This document shows, piece by piece, positions 6,111-13,298 of a stretch of DNA of 23,015 nt (its first letter is position 1; every line of letters begins with the position of its first letter). Where the stretch lies: contig CAYLMM010000045.1 of assembly GCA_964384825.1 (NCBI GenBank), positions 1 through 23,015 of the forward strand, in the 5' to 3' direction. A model generated the notes under the pieces. That model had not been told where the DNA came from. It worked only from the letters and a program-made list of their open reading frames with translations, and did not search any database. Position numbers and translations under genes: made by a program. The DNA is from CAYLMM01 sp964384825. Lineage in GTDB: Bacteria > Krumholzibacteriota > Krumholzibacteriia > LZORAL124-64-63.

Positions 6111-8164
6111 CAGTCGGCGTCCTTCTGCAGGGGCTTGGCCGTCAGATACCAGAACAGCATCAGGAAGACGGCCACGCCGAGCACGTGGGACGTCCAGCCC
6201 AGTCCGGGGTTGTTGAACAGGGTCGCGAGCGACCAGTCGGGCAGCGTGTTGCCGGCCGCGGGCCGGGCCGCCTTGACGCCCGTCAGGACCAGGGCCATCA
6301 GAGCCTCGCCGGCCACCAGGCCGCTGGCCAGCAGGATGCCCTTGTTCTCGCTGGCGAGCAGATCCTCGGCCGAAAGCGACTTGCGCTTGCGGAACATGTT
6401 GGCCAGGGCCTTCGCGATGCCGCCGCAGAAGATCGCCGCGGTCGAATAGAAGGGCAGGTACATGCCGACGGCGATCAGCATCGGAGCCGGCGCCCGGATC
6501 AGCAGCAGGGCAAGGCCCATGAACATGCCGGCGATCACCAGGGGCCAGGCCATCTCGCCGCCGACGATGCCCTTGGCCAGCATGGCCATCAGGCCGGCCT
6601 GGGGCGCGGGCAGCTTGTCCGAGCCGATGCCGCCGCCGTACTGGTCGAGCAGCATGATGGGCACGACCATGACCAGGGCGGCCGCGATCACGCCGAGAAT
6701 CTCGCCGGCCTCCATCCGCCGCGGCGTGCCGCCGAGGATGTGGCCGACCTTCAGATCCTGCATCATGTCGCCGGCCACGCCGCAGACGCAGCAGACGACC
6801 GCGGCCACGCCCAGAACGGCCGTCACGCCGGGATCGCCCTTCACGCCGACGACCAGCATCAGCAGGGCGGCCACGATCAGGGTCGAGAGCGTCAGGCCCG
6901 AGATGGGATTGTTCGACGAGCCGATCAAGCCGACAAGGTAGCCGGCGATCGCCGCGAAGACGAACCCGGCCAGACCCATGATCAGCGTCGAGACCAGCGC
7001 GCCGATGATCGCGCGCAGGGTTCCGATCCCTTCGCCGGCGCCGTGGCTTATGAAGTAGTAGTAGAGGATGAACATGGCGATCATCGCCACGATCACGCCG
7101 CCGAAGATGTACTTGAAGTTGATGTCCTGCTGCGTGCGCAGAGTGGCGCTGGTGCCGCCCGGCTTGCCGATGTCGCCCAGGGCGCGGGCGATGCCGCTGA
7201 CCAGCTGGTCCTTCATCTTCCACAACGTCGAGGCCGCGCCGACGAGCATCCCGCCGACCGCGATCGGCTTGACGTAGTTGGCGAACACGTGGCTCGCGAG
7301 CGCCACCTGGTCGGGAACGATCCCGGGCTGGGCGGTCAGCAGTTCACGGATGCCCGAGGGGTTCAGATACAGGATCAACGGCACGAGCAGCCCCCAGGCC
7401 AGCAGGGCGCCGCAGAAGGTGATCGAGGCCAGCTGCGGGCCGATGATGTAGCCGACGCCCAACAGGGCGCCGGAGATGCCCGGGCTGGTGGCGACCATGC
7501 CGCCGTTGCCGAAATGGGTATGGAAGGTCGCCTTGTCCTGGACGAACTTCACGGCCGAGCGCGAGAACGAGATGAATCCGTTCCAGCCGGTGCGCATGAT
7601 CCCGAACTCGCCGAAGGCGAAGACCAGGGCGCTGACCAGGCCGCTCTGGAAGACGATCGCCGCGCCGGAGCCGCCCTTCTGGCCGACCTTGTGGATCTCC
7701 GAGCAGGCCACCGATTCGGGGAAGGGCAGCTCGGATTCCTCGATCAGGATGCGTCGCAGCAGCACCACGAACAGCACGCCCAGCACGCCGCCGACCAGCA
7801 TGATCGAAGTGGATTCCAGGTAGTTGAACTTGTCCCAGACGCCGGCGATCTTGAAGGCGGGGATCGTGAAGATCGCGCCGGCCACGAGCGCCTCGCCGAC
7901 CGAGGCGATCGTCCGGGTCATGTTCTCCTCGAGAATCGAACCCTTCATCAGGCGCAGGGCGGCCATTCCGATCACCGCCGCCGGGAAGGTCGCGGCCACG
8001 GTCAAGCCGGCCTTCAAGCCGATGTACGCGTTGGCCGATCCCAGGATGATGGCCATGACGATGCCCAGCAGCACCGCCCGCAGAGTGAACTCGGGCAGAT
8101 CCTGTTCGGGCGGCACGTAGGGATTGTACGTGTTCTTTCCGGGTAGATTGTTCTCAGAGCTCAT
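6110..8164 (-). CDS. OPT-family oligopeptide transporter
   Basis: A 684-residue inner-membrane transporter of the OPT family (COG1297-like bacterial branch), which imports small peptides or peptide-like and metal-chelate compounds by proton coupling. About 15-16 hydrophobic helices are visible. Family signatures include the N-terminal PYVPPEQDLPEFTLRAVLLG, GSANAYIGLKAGLTVAATFP, the ELPFPESVACSEIHK segment, and GYIIGPQLASITFCGALLAW. The start at 8164 (MSSENN) is chosen over 8227 because GAAGGAT lies seven bases upstream and the first 21 residues of the longer form do not look like family sequence. The upstream leader holds a hairpin with a T-rich tail. Its stop overlaps the PqqD-like gene. The true substrate cannot be told from sequence. 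Confidence 0.95.
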   Translation of the reverse strand: MSSENNLPGKNTYNPYVPPEQDLPEFTLRAVLLGIVMAIILGSANAYIGLKAGLTVAATFPAAVIGMAALRLMKGSILEENMTRTIASVGEALVAGAIFTIPAFKIAGVWDKFNYLESTSIMLVGGVLGVLFVVLLRRILIEESELPFPESVACSEIHKVGQKGGSGAAIVFQSGLVSALVFAFGEFGIMRTGWNGFISFSRSAVKFVQDKATFHTHFGNGGMVATSPGISGALLGVGYIIGPQLASITFCGALLAWGLLVPLILYLNPSGIRELLTAQPGIVPDQVALASHVFANYVKPIAVGGMLVGAASTLWKMKDQLVSGIARALGDIGKPGGTSATLRTQQDINFKYIFGGVIVAMIAMFILYYYFISHGAGEGIGTLRAIIGALVSTLIMGLAGFVFAAIAGYLVGLIGSSNNPISGLTLSTLIVAALLMLVVGVKGDPGVTAVLGVAAVVCCVCGVAGDMMQDLKVGHILGGTPRRMEAGEILGVIAAALVMVVPIMLLDQYGGGIGSDKLPAPQAGLMAMLAKGIVGGEMAWPLVIAGMFMGLALLLIRAPAPMLIAVGMYLPFYSTAAIFCGGIAKALANMFRKRKSLSAEDLLASENKGILLASGLVAGEALMALVLTGVKAARPAAGNTLPDWSLATLFNNPGLGWTSHVLGVAVFLMLFWYLTAKPLQKDAD

Positions 8165-8200
8165 GCCGATCCTTCGTTGGGGGTTGCAAGCCGGCTGAAC

Positions 8201-8228
8201 AAAGAAAAGACGTGGAGCGGTCTCCACG
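8201..8228 (-). promoter_or_regulatory. Hairpin plus T-rich tract in the OPT leader (possible attenuator)
   Basis: On the - strand a perfect 7-bp stem CGTGGAG/CTCCACG (loop ACCG; 8211-8228) is followed by TCTTTTCTTT (8201-8210). This lies about 40 bases before the transporter start codon. No gene ends here from that side, so it cannot be a normal gene terminator; it may be an attenuator or an operator. Confidence 0.45.
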
Positions 8229-8284
8229 CGCTTCGCTCAAGGAAACTACCACCTGGAAGGATGACGGGCAAGGCCTGACGCCTC

Positions 8285-8313
8285 TGGTCACCGGACGCAT
8301 GTTGCGCTATACT
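8285..8313 (+). promoter_or_regulatory. Candidate promoter of the DUF4870-like gene
   Basis: TGGTCA (8285-8290), a 17-base spacer and TATACT (8308-8313; five of six to consensus) lie about 60 bases before the start codon at 8374. Confidence 0.5.
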
Positions 8314-8373
8314 GCGCCCGTGACGGGATAAGCGCCCCGCATCCCAAATCGACGCAGCCGAAGGGGAGGAGCC

Positions 8374-8727
8374 ATGAACGATATCCGCACCGCCGACCGC
8401 TGGCTCGGCGCCGTCTGCTATCTGAGCGTCTTCGTCCTGGTGCCCATCCTGATGCAAAAGGAAAAGAGCCCTTTCCTGAGCCGTCACTGCCGCCTTGGAT
8501 TCGCCCTGCTGATCGTCCAGATCGTCGCCCTGATGCTGATCTCGGCCATCGATGCGACCATCGGCCGCATTCCCGTGCTGGGCCTGATCATCTCGGTGCT
8601 GCTGCAACTCGGCGCGTCGTTGGCCATCCTGGCCTTCTCGCTGATCGGATTCTTCAAGGCTCTCGCCGGCGAGGAATGGCAGCCGGGCGGGCTCGACGAT
8701 CTGGCCGAACGGATTCCCATCAACTGA
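8374..8727 (+). CDS. DUF4870/Tic20-like small membrane protein
   Basis: A 117-residue protein with three or four predicted helices (about 8-26, 42-60, 68-97). It matches the layout of the DUF4870/Tic20-like family: an N-terminal helix with DRWLGAVCYLSVFVLVP, then a polar turn with EKSPFLSRHCRLGFALLIVQ. In the family the hallmark is a Ser-Pro-Phe ... His segment just before helix 2, with an invariant His; both are present (S28-style SPF and H34). No function is established. The start ATG 8374 has a strong GGGGAGGA site. It stands alone, divergent from the OPT gene and convergent with trxA. Family assignment is from the motif only. Confidence 0.8.
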   Translation: MNDIRTADRWLGAVCYLSVFVLVPILMQKEKSPFLSRHCRLGFALLIVQIVALMLISAIDATIGRIPVLGLIISVLLQLGASLAILAFSLIGFFKALAGEEWQPGGLDDLAERIPIN

Positions 8728-8794
8728 CAACCGACCAGACGGGCATTCGCCGAGGGGAGGTAATTTCCCATTTCCCATCCGGTTGTGGCTCAAT

Positions 8795-8840
8795 CTTAAT
8801 TAATTGCGCATAACATATATTATGTTAACTAAGTTTCTCG
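8795..8840. other. AT-rich island with a perfect 7-bp inverted repeat
   Basis: Between convergent genes, a stretch of strongly AT-rich DNA (TTAATTAATT followed by TAACATATATTATGTTA) interrupts otherwise GC-rich sequence. TAACATA/TATGTTA (8811-8827, 3-base spacer) is a perfect inverted repeat. No reading frame is present. It could be an operator, a protein-binding site or the promoter of an antisense or small RNA. Confidence 0.6.
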
Positions 8841-8845
8841 ACGAC

Positions 8846-8875
8846 AAAAAAGGGCCGCCCGATCAAGGCGGCCCC
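8846..8875 (-). terminator. Intrinsic terminator of trxA
   Basis: On the - strand an 8-bp GC-rich stem (GGGCCGCC/GGCGGCCC) is followed by six T. It starts 24 bases after the trxA stop and probably ends the whole regulator-lptE-holA-trxA transcript. Confidence 0.9.
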
Positions 8876-8897
8876 GATGCATTCGATCGCCGACCGC

Positions 8898-9227
8898 TCA
8901 GCCGACCATCTCCTCGATCTTGTCCTTGATCTTGTTCTTGGGCTGGGCGCCGATCAGCGATCCGACCAGCTTCCCTCCGTTATAGAACAGCAAAGCCGGG
9001 ATCGACCGGATGCCCAGTTCGCTGGCCTTCATCTGATGCTGCGCGACGTCGAGCTTGCCGACTCGCAGGCGACCCTGGAATTCGGCGGCCAGTTCGTCCA
9101 ACACCGGGCCGACCTTCTTGCAGGGACCGCACCAGGGCGCCCAGAAATCCACGACGATCGGCAGATCCGACTGCATGACCTGGCCTTCGAAATTCTGATC
9201 CGTGATTTCGATGCTGTGCTCGGACAT
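8898..9227 (-). CDS. trxA: Thioredoxin
   Basis: A 109-residue cytoplasmic thiol-disulfide reductant. It contains the active site WCGPCK (W32 to K37) in VVDFWAPWCGPCK and the cis-proline loop SIPALLFYNGG. Length and domain match TrxA, with no signal peptide. The start at 9227 (MSEHS) has AAAGGAG seven bases upstream; a 15-residue longer reading has no such site. It lies 75 bases after holA on the same strand and may be co-transcribed with it or have its own promoter. Confidence 0.97.
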   Translation of the reverse strand: MSEHSIEITDQNFEGQVMQSDLPIVVDFWAPWCGPCKKVGPVLDELAAEFQGRLRVGKLDVAQHQMKASELGIRSIPALLFYNGGKLVGSLIGAQPKNKIKDKIEEMVG

Positions 9228-9302
9228 GAGACTCCTTTCATCCATTCGATAATCGTTGCACGTTTTCGTCATCCGGCGCGCTCTCGGCCGCGGCGCCGGT
9301 AT

Positions 9303-10331
9303 TCATTGGCAGATCGCCAGGATGGCCCGTTCCAGGACGTATTCCGGGCCCAAGGGGCTGCCTTTGACGGCTGCGTCGCAATCGGCGCAGGCCGCCAAGG
9401 CGCGTCGGGCGCCGTCTGGACCCCAGGAACGGGCGGCGGCGGCCACGGCGCGATAGGCATAGGGCGACAGGCCGGCCCGGCGCATGATCTCGCGATCATC
9501 GAGCCCCTCGCCGAGCAAGGCCGAAACCATCGAAATCTGCTTGATCCGCCATGCCAAAAGCGGTGCAAGTTCATAAGGCGATCGACCTTCGGTGATGAAC
9601 TTGTGAAAAGCCCTGAGGCCGGTCGACGAACGGCCCGGTCCCAGATTCTTCACGAGTTCGAAGATGTCCACCGAGCGCTGCGATATGATCACCGCGCGCA
9701 GACGGTCTCCATCGAGCGCCGTACCGGCATCCTCGGTCATCAGGGCCAGCTTGTTGATCTCGCCGCTCAGGGCGTTCAGATCATCGCCTATCAATTCGAT
9801 CAGCAATCCGGCCAGGTCGTCGTCCAGTTCCAGGCCCTGATTGCGGGCGGTGCGCTGGACCCATTTCACGAGTTCGGCGCCCGCGGGGGGCGCGAAGGTG
9901 AAATACCCGCCAGCCGATTTGAATTCCTTGACCCATTTGCGCCGCCCGTCGAGCTTCACGGCGGTCATCACGAGGGTCGTCTGGGGCGAAGGATCCGCCA
10001 GATACCGCAGGAATCCGTCTTCCAGGTCCTGGCCGGAGATCGCCTCGTCGGCCCGCTTGAGCCAGATCAGCTGACGGTCGCACATCAAGGGGAAGCTCAG
10101 GGCCTGCTGCAGGACCTTCTCGAGGCCGGCCTCTCCCCCGTCGAACACGTGGTAATTGAAGGCCGCGCCCGCGTCTCCGAGCTGGTGCTTCTTCAGATAG
10201 GCCACCATCGAGGCCATGCGCAGCGTGTCCTCGCCCTCGAACAGATAGAGAGGACGGAAATTCCCGTCCTTGAATTCGCGTCTAAGGTCGGCGAAAGCTG
10301 CGCCGGCCGCTTTCCTTCTGGGACCCGCCAT
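9303..10331 (-). CDS. holA: DNA polymerase III delta subunit
   Basis: The delta subunit of the clamp-loader complex, which opens the beta sliding clamp during DNA replication. It has 342 residues, the usual length. The N-terminal domain carries RPLYLFEGEDTLRMASMVAYL and the segment LSFPLMCDRQLIWLKRAD, which includes the clamp-binding hydrophobic stretch (LSFPLM). Further on are the AAA+-like TTLVMTAVKLDGRRKWVK and NALSGEINKLAL, and the C-terminal collar domain with SVDIFELVKNLGPG, AWRIKQISM and the conserved tail. Start ATG 10331 is three bases after the lptE stop. lptE-holA adjacency is also found in enteric bacteria, which supports both calls. Confidence 0.93.
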   Translation of the reverse strand: MAGPRRKAAGAAFADLRREFKDGNFRPLYLFEGEDTLRMASMVAYLKKHQLGDAGAAFNYHVFDGGEAGLEKVLQQALSFPLMCDRQLIWLKRADEAISGQDLEDGFLRYLADPSPQTTLVMTAVKLDGRRKWVKEFKSAGGYFTFAPPAGAELVKWVQRTARNQGLELDDDLAGLLIELIGDDLNALSGEINKLALMTEDAGTALDGDRLRAVIISQRSVDIFELVKNLGPGRSSTGLRAFHKFITEGRSPYELAPLLAWRIKQISMVSALLGEGLDDREIMRRAGLSPYAYRAVAAAARSWGPDGARRALAACADCDAAVKGSPLGPEYVLERAILAICQ

Positions 10332-10333
10332 CG

Positions 10334-10873
10334 CTACCAATCCTCCACCACGACCGCCAGGACGTCGTGGATGATCTCGGCGGCGGCCTCTTCGCGAGCC
10401 GTGTATTCGGTCGAGCCCTCCGGGTCGTCCACGATGAAATTGCCGGTGCCGCGGATCCTCTTGGCCTTGAAGATCGCGTCCCCGGTGCTCCTGTCGGTCA
10501 TGGTCAATTCGACCAGGATCTGCACCTGGTACTCGTCGACCTGGAGTTCCTGCGTCGTGAAGGCTTCCTTGAGCTGGTACATCAGCACCGCGCCGGTCAA
10601 CTCCGTATCCGCGGCGTCGAGTCCGACGACCTTCAGCGTGTTGTCCTCCTGCAGCGCGGAGATGATCAGGTCGGTCAGCTCGATGTCGATATCCGGTTCG
10701 GCCGTGCGGTTCTCCAGATACGCGACATGCACGCGACGCAGGCTCTCGTCGATGCGGCCGCTGCTGGTGCTGTAGGTGGCGCAACCCACGGCCAGCAGGA
10801 TCATCGAGATCAGGCAGGCCGCCAGCAGGGCCGTGCGGACGCGGGCCGTCTTCGCATGCTCAGTCCAGATCAT
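10334..10873 (-). CDS. lptE: LptE-type LPS-assembly lipoprotein
   Basis: Predicted outer-membrane lipoprotein that plugs the LptD barrel and helps insert lipopolysaccharide. It has 179 residues: signal peptide with KTARVR before the hydrophobic core, a lipobox LAVG with the lipidated cysteine at 31, then about 148 mature residues. The mature part has the LptE-like layout: an R-V-x-V-x-x-x-x-N-R-T segment (RRVHVAYLENRT), ELTDLIISALQEDNTLKVV, and a beta-rich core. It overlaps the upstream regulator gene by 14 bases and ends three bases before holA. Sequence conservation in this family is low, so the call rests on the lipobox, size and the neighbouring holA. Confidence 0.85.
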   Translation of the reverse strand: MIWTEHAKTARVRTALLAACLISMILLAVGCATYSTSSGRIDESLRRVHVAYLENRTAEPDIDIELTDLIISALQEDNTLKVVGLDAADTELTGAVLMYQLKEAFTTQELQVDEYQVQILVELTMTDRSTGDAIFKAKRIRGTGNFIVDDPEGSTEYTAREEAAAEIIHDVLAVVVEDW

Positions 10874-12272
10874 AGGTCTTCATCCTGTAGCGAAGCTTGT
10901 CGCGGTTGAGACGCAGCAGGCGCGCCGCACGGGTACGGTTGCGGCCAGCCGCGTCGAGGGCCTTGTTCACCATCGCACGCTCGAATCCCTGGACGAGCGC
11001 CTCGAGATCCACGCCGTCTTCCGGAAAAGGCTCGGTGACGGCCGCCGCCAGGTCGGAGCCCAGACTTCCGGCCGGTCCGGCGACCGGGCGGATCCCGCCG
11101 GGCGCGTCCAATCCCATCTGCACGGCGTCGAGTTCCTCGCCGTCCTCCAGCAGGCAGGCCCGTTCCAGAACGTTGCGCAGCTCACGGATGTTCCCGGGCC
11201 AATCGTGGGCGGTCAGGGCGGCCTCGCCGGAGGCGGTAAACCGCCGGAAGCCCTTCGAGAAGCGCTTGCAGAAATGCCGCAGGAAATGCTCGGCCAGCGG
11301 CAGGATATCCTCGACGCGTTCGCGCAGGGGCGGCAGATAGAGGGGCACGACCTTCAACCGGTAGTAGAGATCCTCGCGGAAACGGCCATCGGCCACCATC
11401 GTGGCCAGGTCGCGGTTGGTGGCCGAGATGATCCGCACGTCCACCGAGATGTCCTTCTCGCCGCCGACACGCCGGAAGGTCTGCTTCTCCAGGATCCGCA
11501 GCAGCTTGACCTGCAGCGGAATGCTCATCTCCCCGATCTCGTCCAGGAAGAGGGTGCCCTTGTGGGCCAGTTCCAAAAGTCCCGATTTCTGGTTCACCGC
11601 ATCGGTGAAGGCGCCCTTCTCGTGGCCGAAAAGCTCGCTTTCGAGCAGCTTCTCCGGCACCGCCGCGCAGTTGACCTCCAGGAAGGGCTCGTCCCGCCGG
11701 GCCGATGACGAGTGGATCAGATTGGCCACCACGTCCTTGCCGACGCCGGATTCGCCCTCGATGAGCACGGTCGTCGCCTCGCCGACGGCCACCTTGTTCA
11801 CCGTCTCGTAGACCGCCTGCATGTTCGCGGCCCGGCTCGGCACGATGTCCCCGTTCCCGCGGAACAGATCGTTGCGGCGGCGCAGCGTGTAGAGCTCGCG
11901 GGCGTTGCGCGAGGAGTCGACGCCGCGCTCCAGGACGGTCAACAGCTGTTCCAGATTGAAGGGCTTGGTGATGTAGTCGTAGGCGCCGGCGCGCATCGCG
12001 GTGACCGCGGTCGGCACGTCGGCGAAAGCGGTCATCATCACCACGCAGAGCCGCGGGAACTGCGCCTTGAGACGATCGAGAACCTCCAACCCGCTCAGAT
12101 CGGGCAGCATCAGATCCAGCAGCACCAGATCGGGGATCTCCTCCTCGATGGCCTGCAGGGCCGCCAAGCCGTTGGCGGCCGTGCGCACGGAATAACCCTC
12201 GATTTCGAGGCTCTTGCGCAGGAATTTCAGGATCGAAGCCTGATCGTCGACGATCAGCAGATGGGGCTCCAT
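10860..12272 (-). CDS. NtrC-family sigma54-dependent response regulator
   Basis: A 470-residue two-component activator. Receiver domain 1-120 has acidic pocket D9-D10, phosphorylation site D53, T81 and K103. The AAA+ domain (about 143-380) shows Walker A GESGVGKD at 173-180, Walker B in GTLFLDEIGEM, and VRIISATNRDL. The sigma54-contact loop reads GAFTDA (220-225) instead of GAFTGA. A Fis-type helix-turn-helix ends the protein (NRTRAARLLRLNRDKLRYRM). The start at 12272 (MEPHLL) has GGAGG upstream; 38 residues of a longer frame are discarded. No sensor kinase is in the window. It overlaps lptE and lies between polysaccharide genes, so a role in envelope or polysaccharide control is plausible but unproven. 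Confidence 0.95.
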   Translation of the reverse strand: MEPHLLIVDDQASILKFLRKSLEIEGYSVRTAANGLAALQAIEEEIPDLVLLDLMLPDLSGLEVLDRLKAQFPRLCVVMMTAFADVPTAVTAMRAGAYDYITKPFNLEQLLTVLERGVDSSRNARELYTLRRRNDLFRGNGDIVPSRAANMQAVYETVNKVAVGEATTVLIEGESGVGKDVVANLIHSSSARRDEPFLEVNCAAVPEKLLESELFGHEKGAFTDAVNQKSGLLELAHKGTLFLDEIGEMSIPLQVKLLRILEKQTFRRVGGEKDISVDVRIISATNRDLATMVADGRFREDLYYRLKVVPLYLPPLRERVEDILPLAEHFLRHFCKRFSKGFRRFTASGEAALTAHDWPGNIRELRNVLERACLLEDGEELDAVQMGLDAPGGIRPVAGPAGSLGSDLAAAVTEPFPEDGVDLEALVQGFERAMVNKALDAAGRNRTRAARLLRLNRDKLRYRMKTYDLD

Positions 12273-12327
12273 GAGACCTCCGGATGAGCGGACCGACGCG
12301 GAGCTGCGCGGGCGTTGACCGAGTATC

Positions 12328-12338
12328 GGTCCGACCGG
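12328..12338. promoter_or_regulatory. GGTCCGACCGG motif upstream of the regulator gene
   Basis: This 11-mer also occurs exactly at 17712-17722, upstream of the nucleotide-sugar dehydrogenase. Here it lies in the spacer of a weak promoter candidate (TTGCGC, 17 bases, GATACT on the - strand). It may be a shared operator. Confidence 0.3.
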
Positions 12339-12383
12339 TCCGCGGCGCAAGGACGAGTTCGCCCGGAGGCGTTCGAAGCCGGG

Positions 12384-12416
12384 CAAAAGGAAGCGCCGCC
12401 CCGTTGGGAGCGGCGC
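12384..12416 (-). terminator. Probable terminator of the sugar transferase gene
   Basis: On the - strand a 24-base hairpin (12393-12416; 10 bp with one G-U, loop CAAC) is followed by TTCCTTTT. It lies just after the transferase stop and would separate it from the regulator operon. The T run is interrupted, so strength is uncertain. Confidence 0.65.
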
Positions 12417-12438
12417 CGGAGGTGGCGGGCGAAGTCCG

Positions 12439-13227
12439 TCAGTGGGCCCCGTGACCGCCGATCAGGATGCGGAAGGTGCCCAGGAAGATGGCCAGATCCA
12501 TCTTCAGGCCGATGTTCTTGATGTAGTGCCGGTCCAGGGCGACCTTGCGGCGGACGGATTCCACGTCGGTGTCATAACCGTTGAGCACCTGGGCCAGGCC
12601 GGTGATGCCCGGCAGCACCCGCAGGCGGTCCCGGTAGTTGACGACCTGCGGCTCGAGCTGGCGGATGAAGCACAGCCTCTCCGGCCGGGGACCGATGAAG
12701 CTCATGTCCCCCTTCAGCACATTGTAGAACTGGGGGAATTCATCCAGACGCGAGCGGCGCAGAAAACGGCCCAGACGGGTCACCCGCTCATCATTGTGCG
12801 TAGCCCAGCGCGGCCCGGATTTCTCGGCGTCCATGCGCATCGTGCGCAGCTTGATCAGCCGGAACGGCCGGCCGGGATGCAGAACCTTGCGCCGGTTGAA
12901 CACGCAACTGGCGTTGCCGCAACGGCGGCGGCGGTCGATGCCAACACGGGTCTGGAAGAAGAAGATCGGCCCCGGGGAATCGAATTTGATCGCCAGCGCG
13001 ATGACCGGGAACAGCAGCGTGAAGAACAACAAAGCAAAGCCCGCGACCGTGATATCGATCACGCGCTTCATTTGGAAAAAATAGCGCCGCTCAGGAATAT
13101 CGATAAAATCCGGGCAATCCCTCTCATGCGGCGGACACCCTGTCGAAACTTCCTTCGCCAAAGGCAGAAGAGTCGCTCCGACATGGCTCGTACCCGTGAG
13201 CAGGAACTGCCCCATCAGGCCCTTCAC
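12439..13227 (-). CDS. Initiating sugar-phosphate transferase (monotopic phosphoglycosyl transferase, WcaJ/PglC superfamily)
   Basis: Transfers a sugar phosphate from UDP-sugar to undecaprenyl phosphate at the inner membrane, the first step of polysaccharide or glycan assembly. With the GTG start it has 262 residues. A single hydrophobic helix (about 55-81) ends in the SPGPIFFFQTRVG motif. Catalytic D162-E163 lies in RSRLDEFPQFYNVLKGDMSFIGPRP, and LPGITGLAQV is present. It is the short form, lacking the large multi-helix N-domain of WcaJ. Oddities are a 54-residue N-terminal part before the helix and an Arg/Cys-rich insert (CGNASC, 103-108) between RVGID and the FRLIKLRTM motif. GTG 13227 has AGGGGGG six bases upstream; ATG 13308 has no site and lies upstream of the likely transcription start. 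Confidence 0.9.
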   Translation of the reverse strand: MKGLMGQFLLTGTSHVGATLLPLAKEVSTGCPPHERDCPDFIDIPERRYFFQMKRVIDITVAGFALLFFTLLFPVIALAIKFDSPGPIFFFQTRVGIDRRRRCGNASCVFNRRKVLHPGRPFRLIKLRTMRMDAEKSGPRWATHNDERVTRLGRFLRRSRLDEFPQFYNVLKGDMSFIGPRPERLCFIRQLEPQVVNYRDRLRVLPGITGLAQVLNGYDTDVESVRRKVALDRHYIKNIGLKMDLAIFLGTFRILIGGHGAH

Positions 13228-13233
13228 CGTTTT

Positions 13234-13240
13234 CCCCCCT
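13234..13240 (-). promoter_or_regulatory. Ribosome-binding site that favours the GTG start at 13227
   Basis: AGGGGGG on the - strand, six bases before GTG. ATG at 13215 is a less well placed alternative. Confidence 0.5.
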
Positions 13241-13298
13241 ACTCTGCTCCCCCCGAAACAGCTTAGGCATAATGCCGTCATCCGTGACTTGCCGTACA

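Noticed and set aside
6111..7223. N-terminal extension of the PqqD-like protein to 498 residues
   Set aside because: It would overlap the OPT gene in another frame with repetitive Arg/Gly/Asp-rich sequence; the coupled ATG at 6110 fits better.
6185..8146. Long + strand frame of 653 codons
   Set aside because: It lies opposite the OPT gene and has a His/Asp/Gln/Arg/Ala-rich composition typical of antisense to GC-rich DNA; no domain is recognisable.
8852..8874. + strand terminator for the DUF4870-like gene
   Set aside because: The stem is there, but no T run follows on the + strand; it serves trxA on the - strand.
8877..10775. Long + strand frame of 632 codons
   Set aside because: Antisense shadow of trxA, holA and lptE, which are certain on the other strand.
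10332..10784. N-terminal extension of holA upstream of 10331
   Set aside because: It overlaps lptE in another frame and has no resemblance to the family; the ATG at 10331 lies right after the lptE stop.
13228..13298. Known c-di-GMP (GEMM) riboswitch before the sugar transferase
   Set aside because: The ACGGCAAG-like beginning recalls it, but the remaining conserved bases and paired helices are not present.
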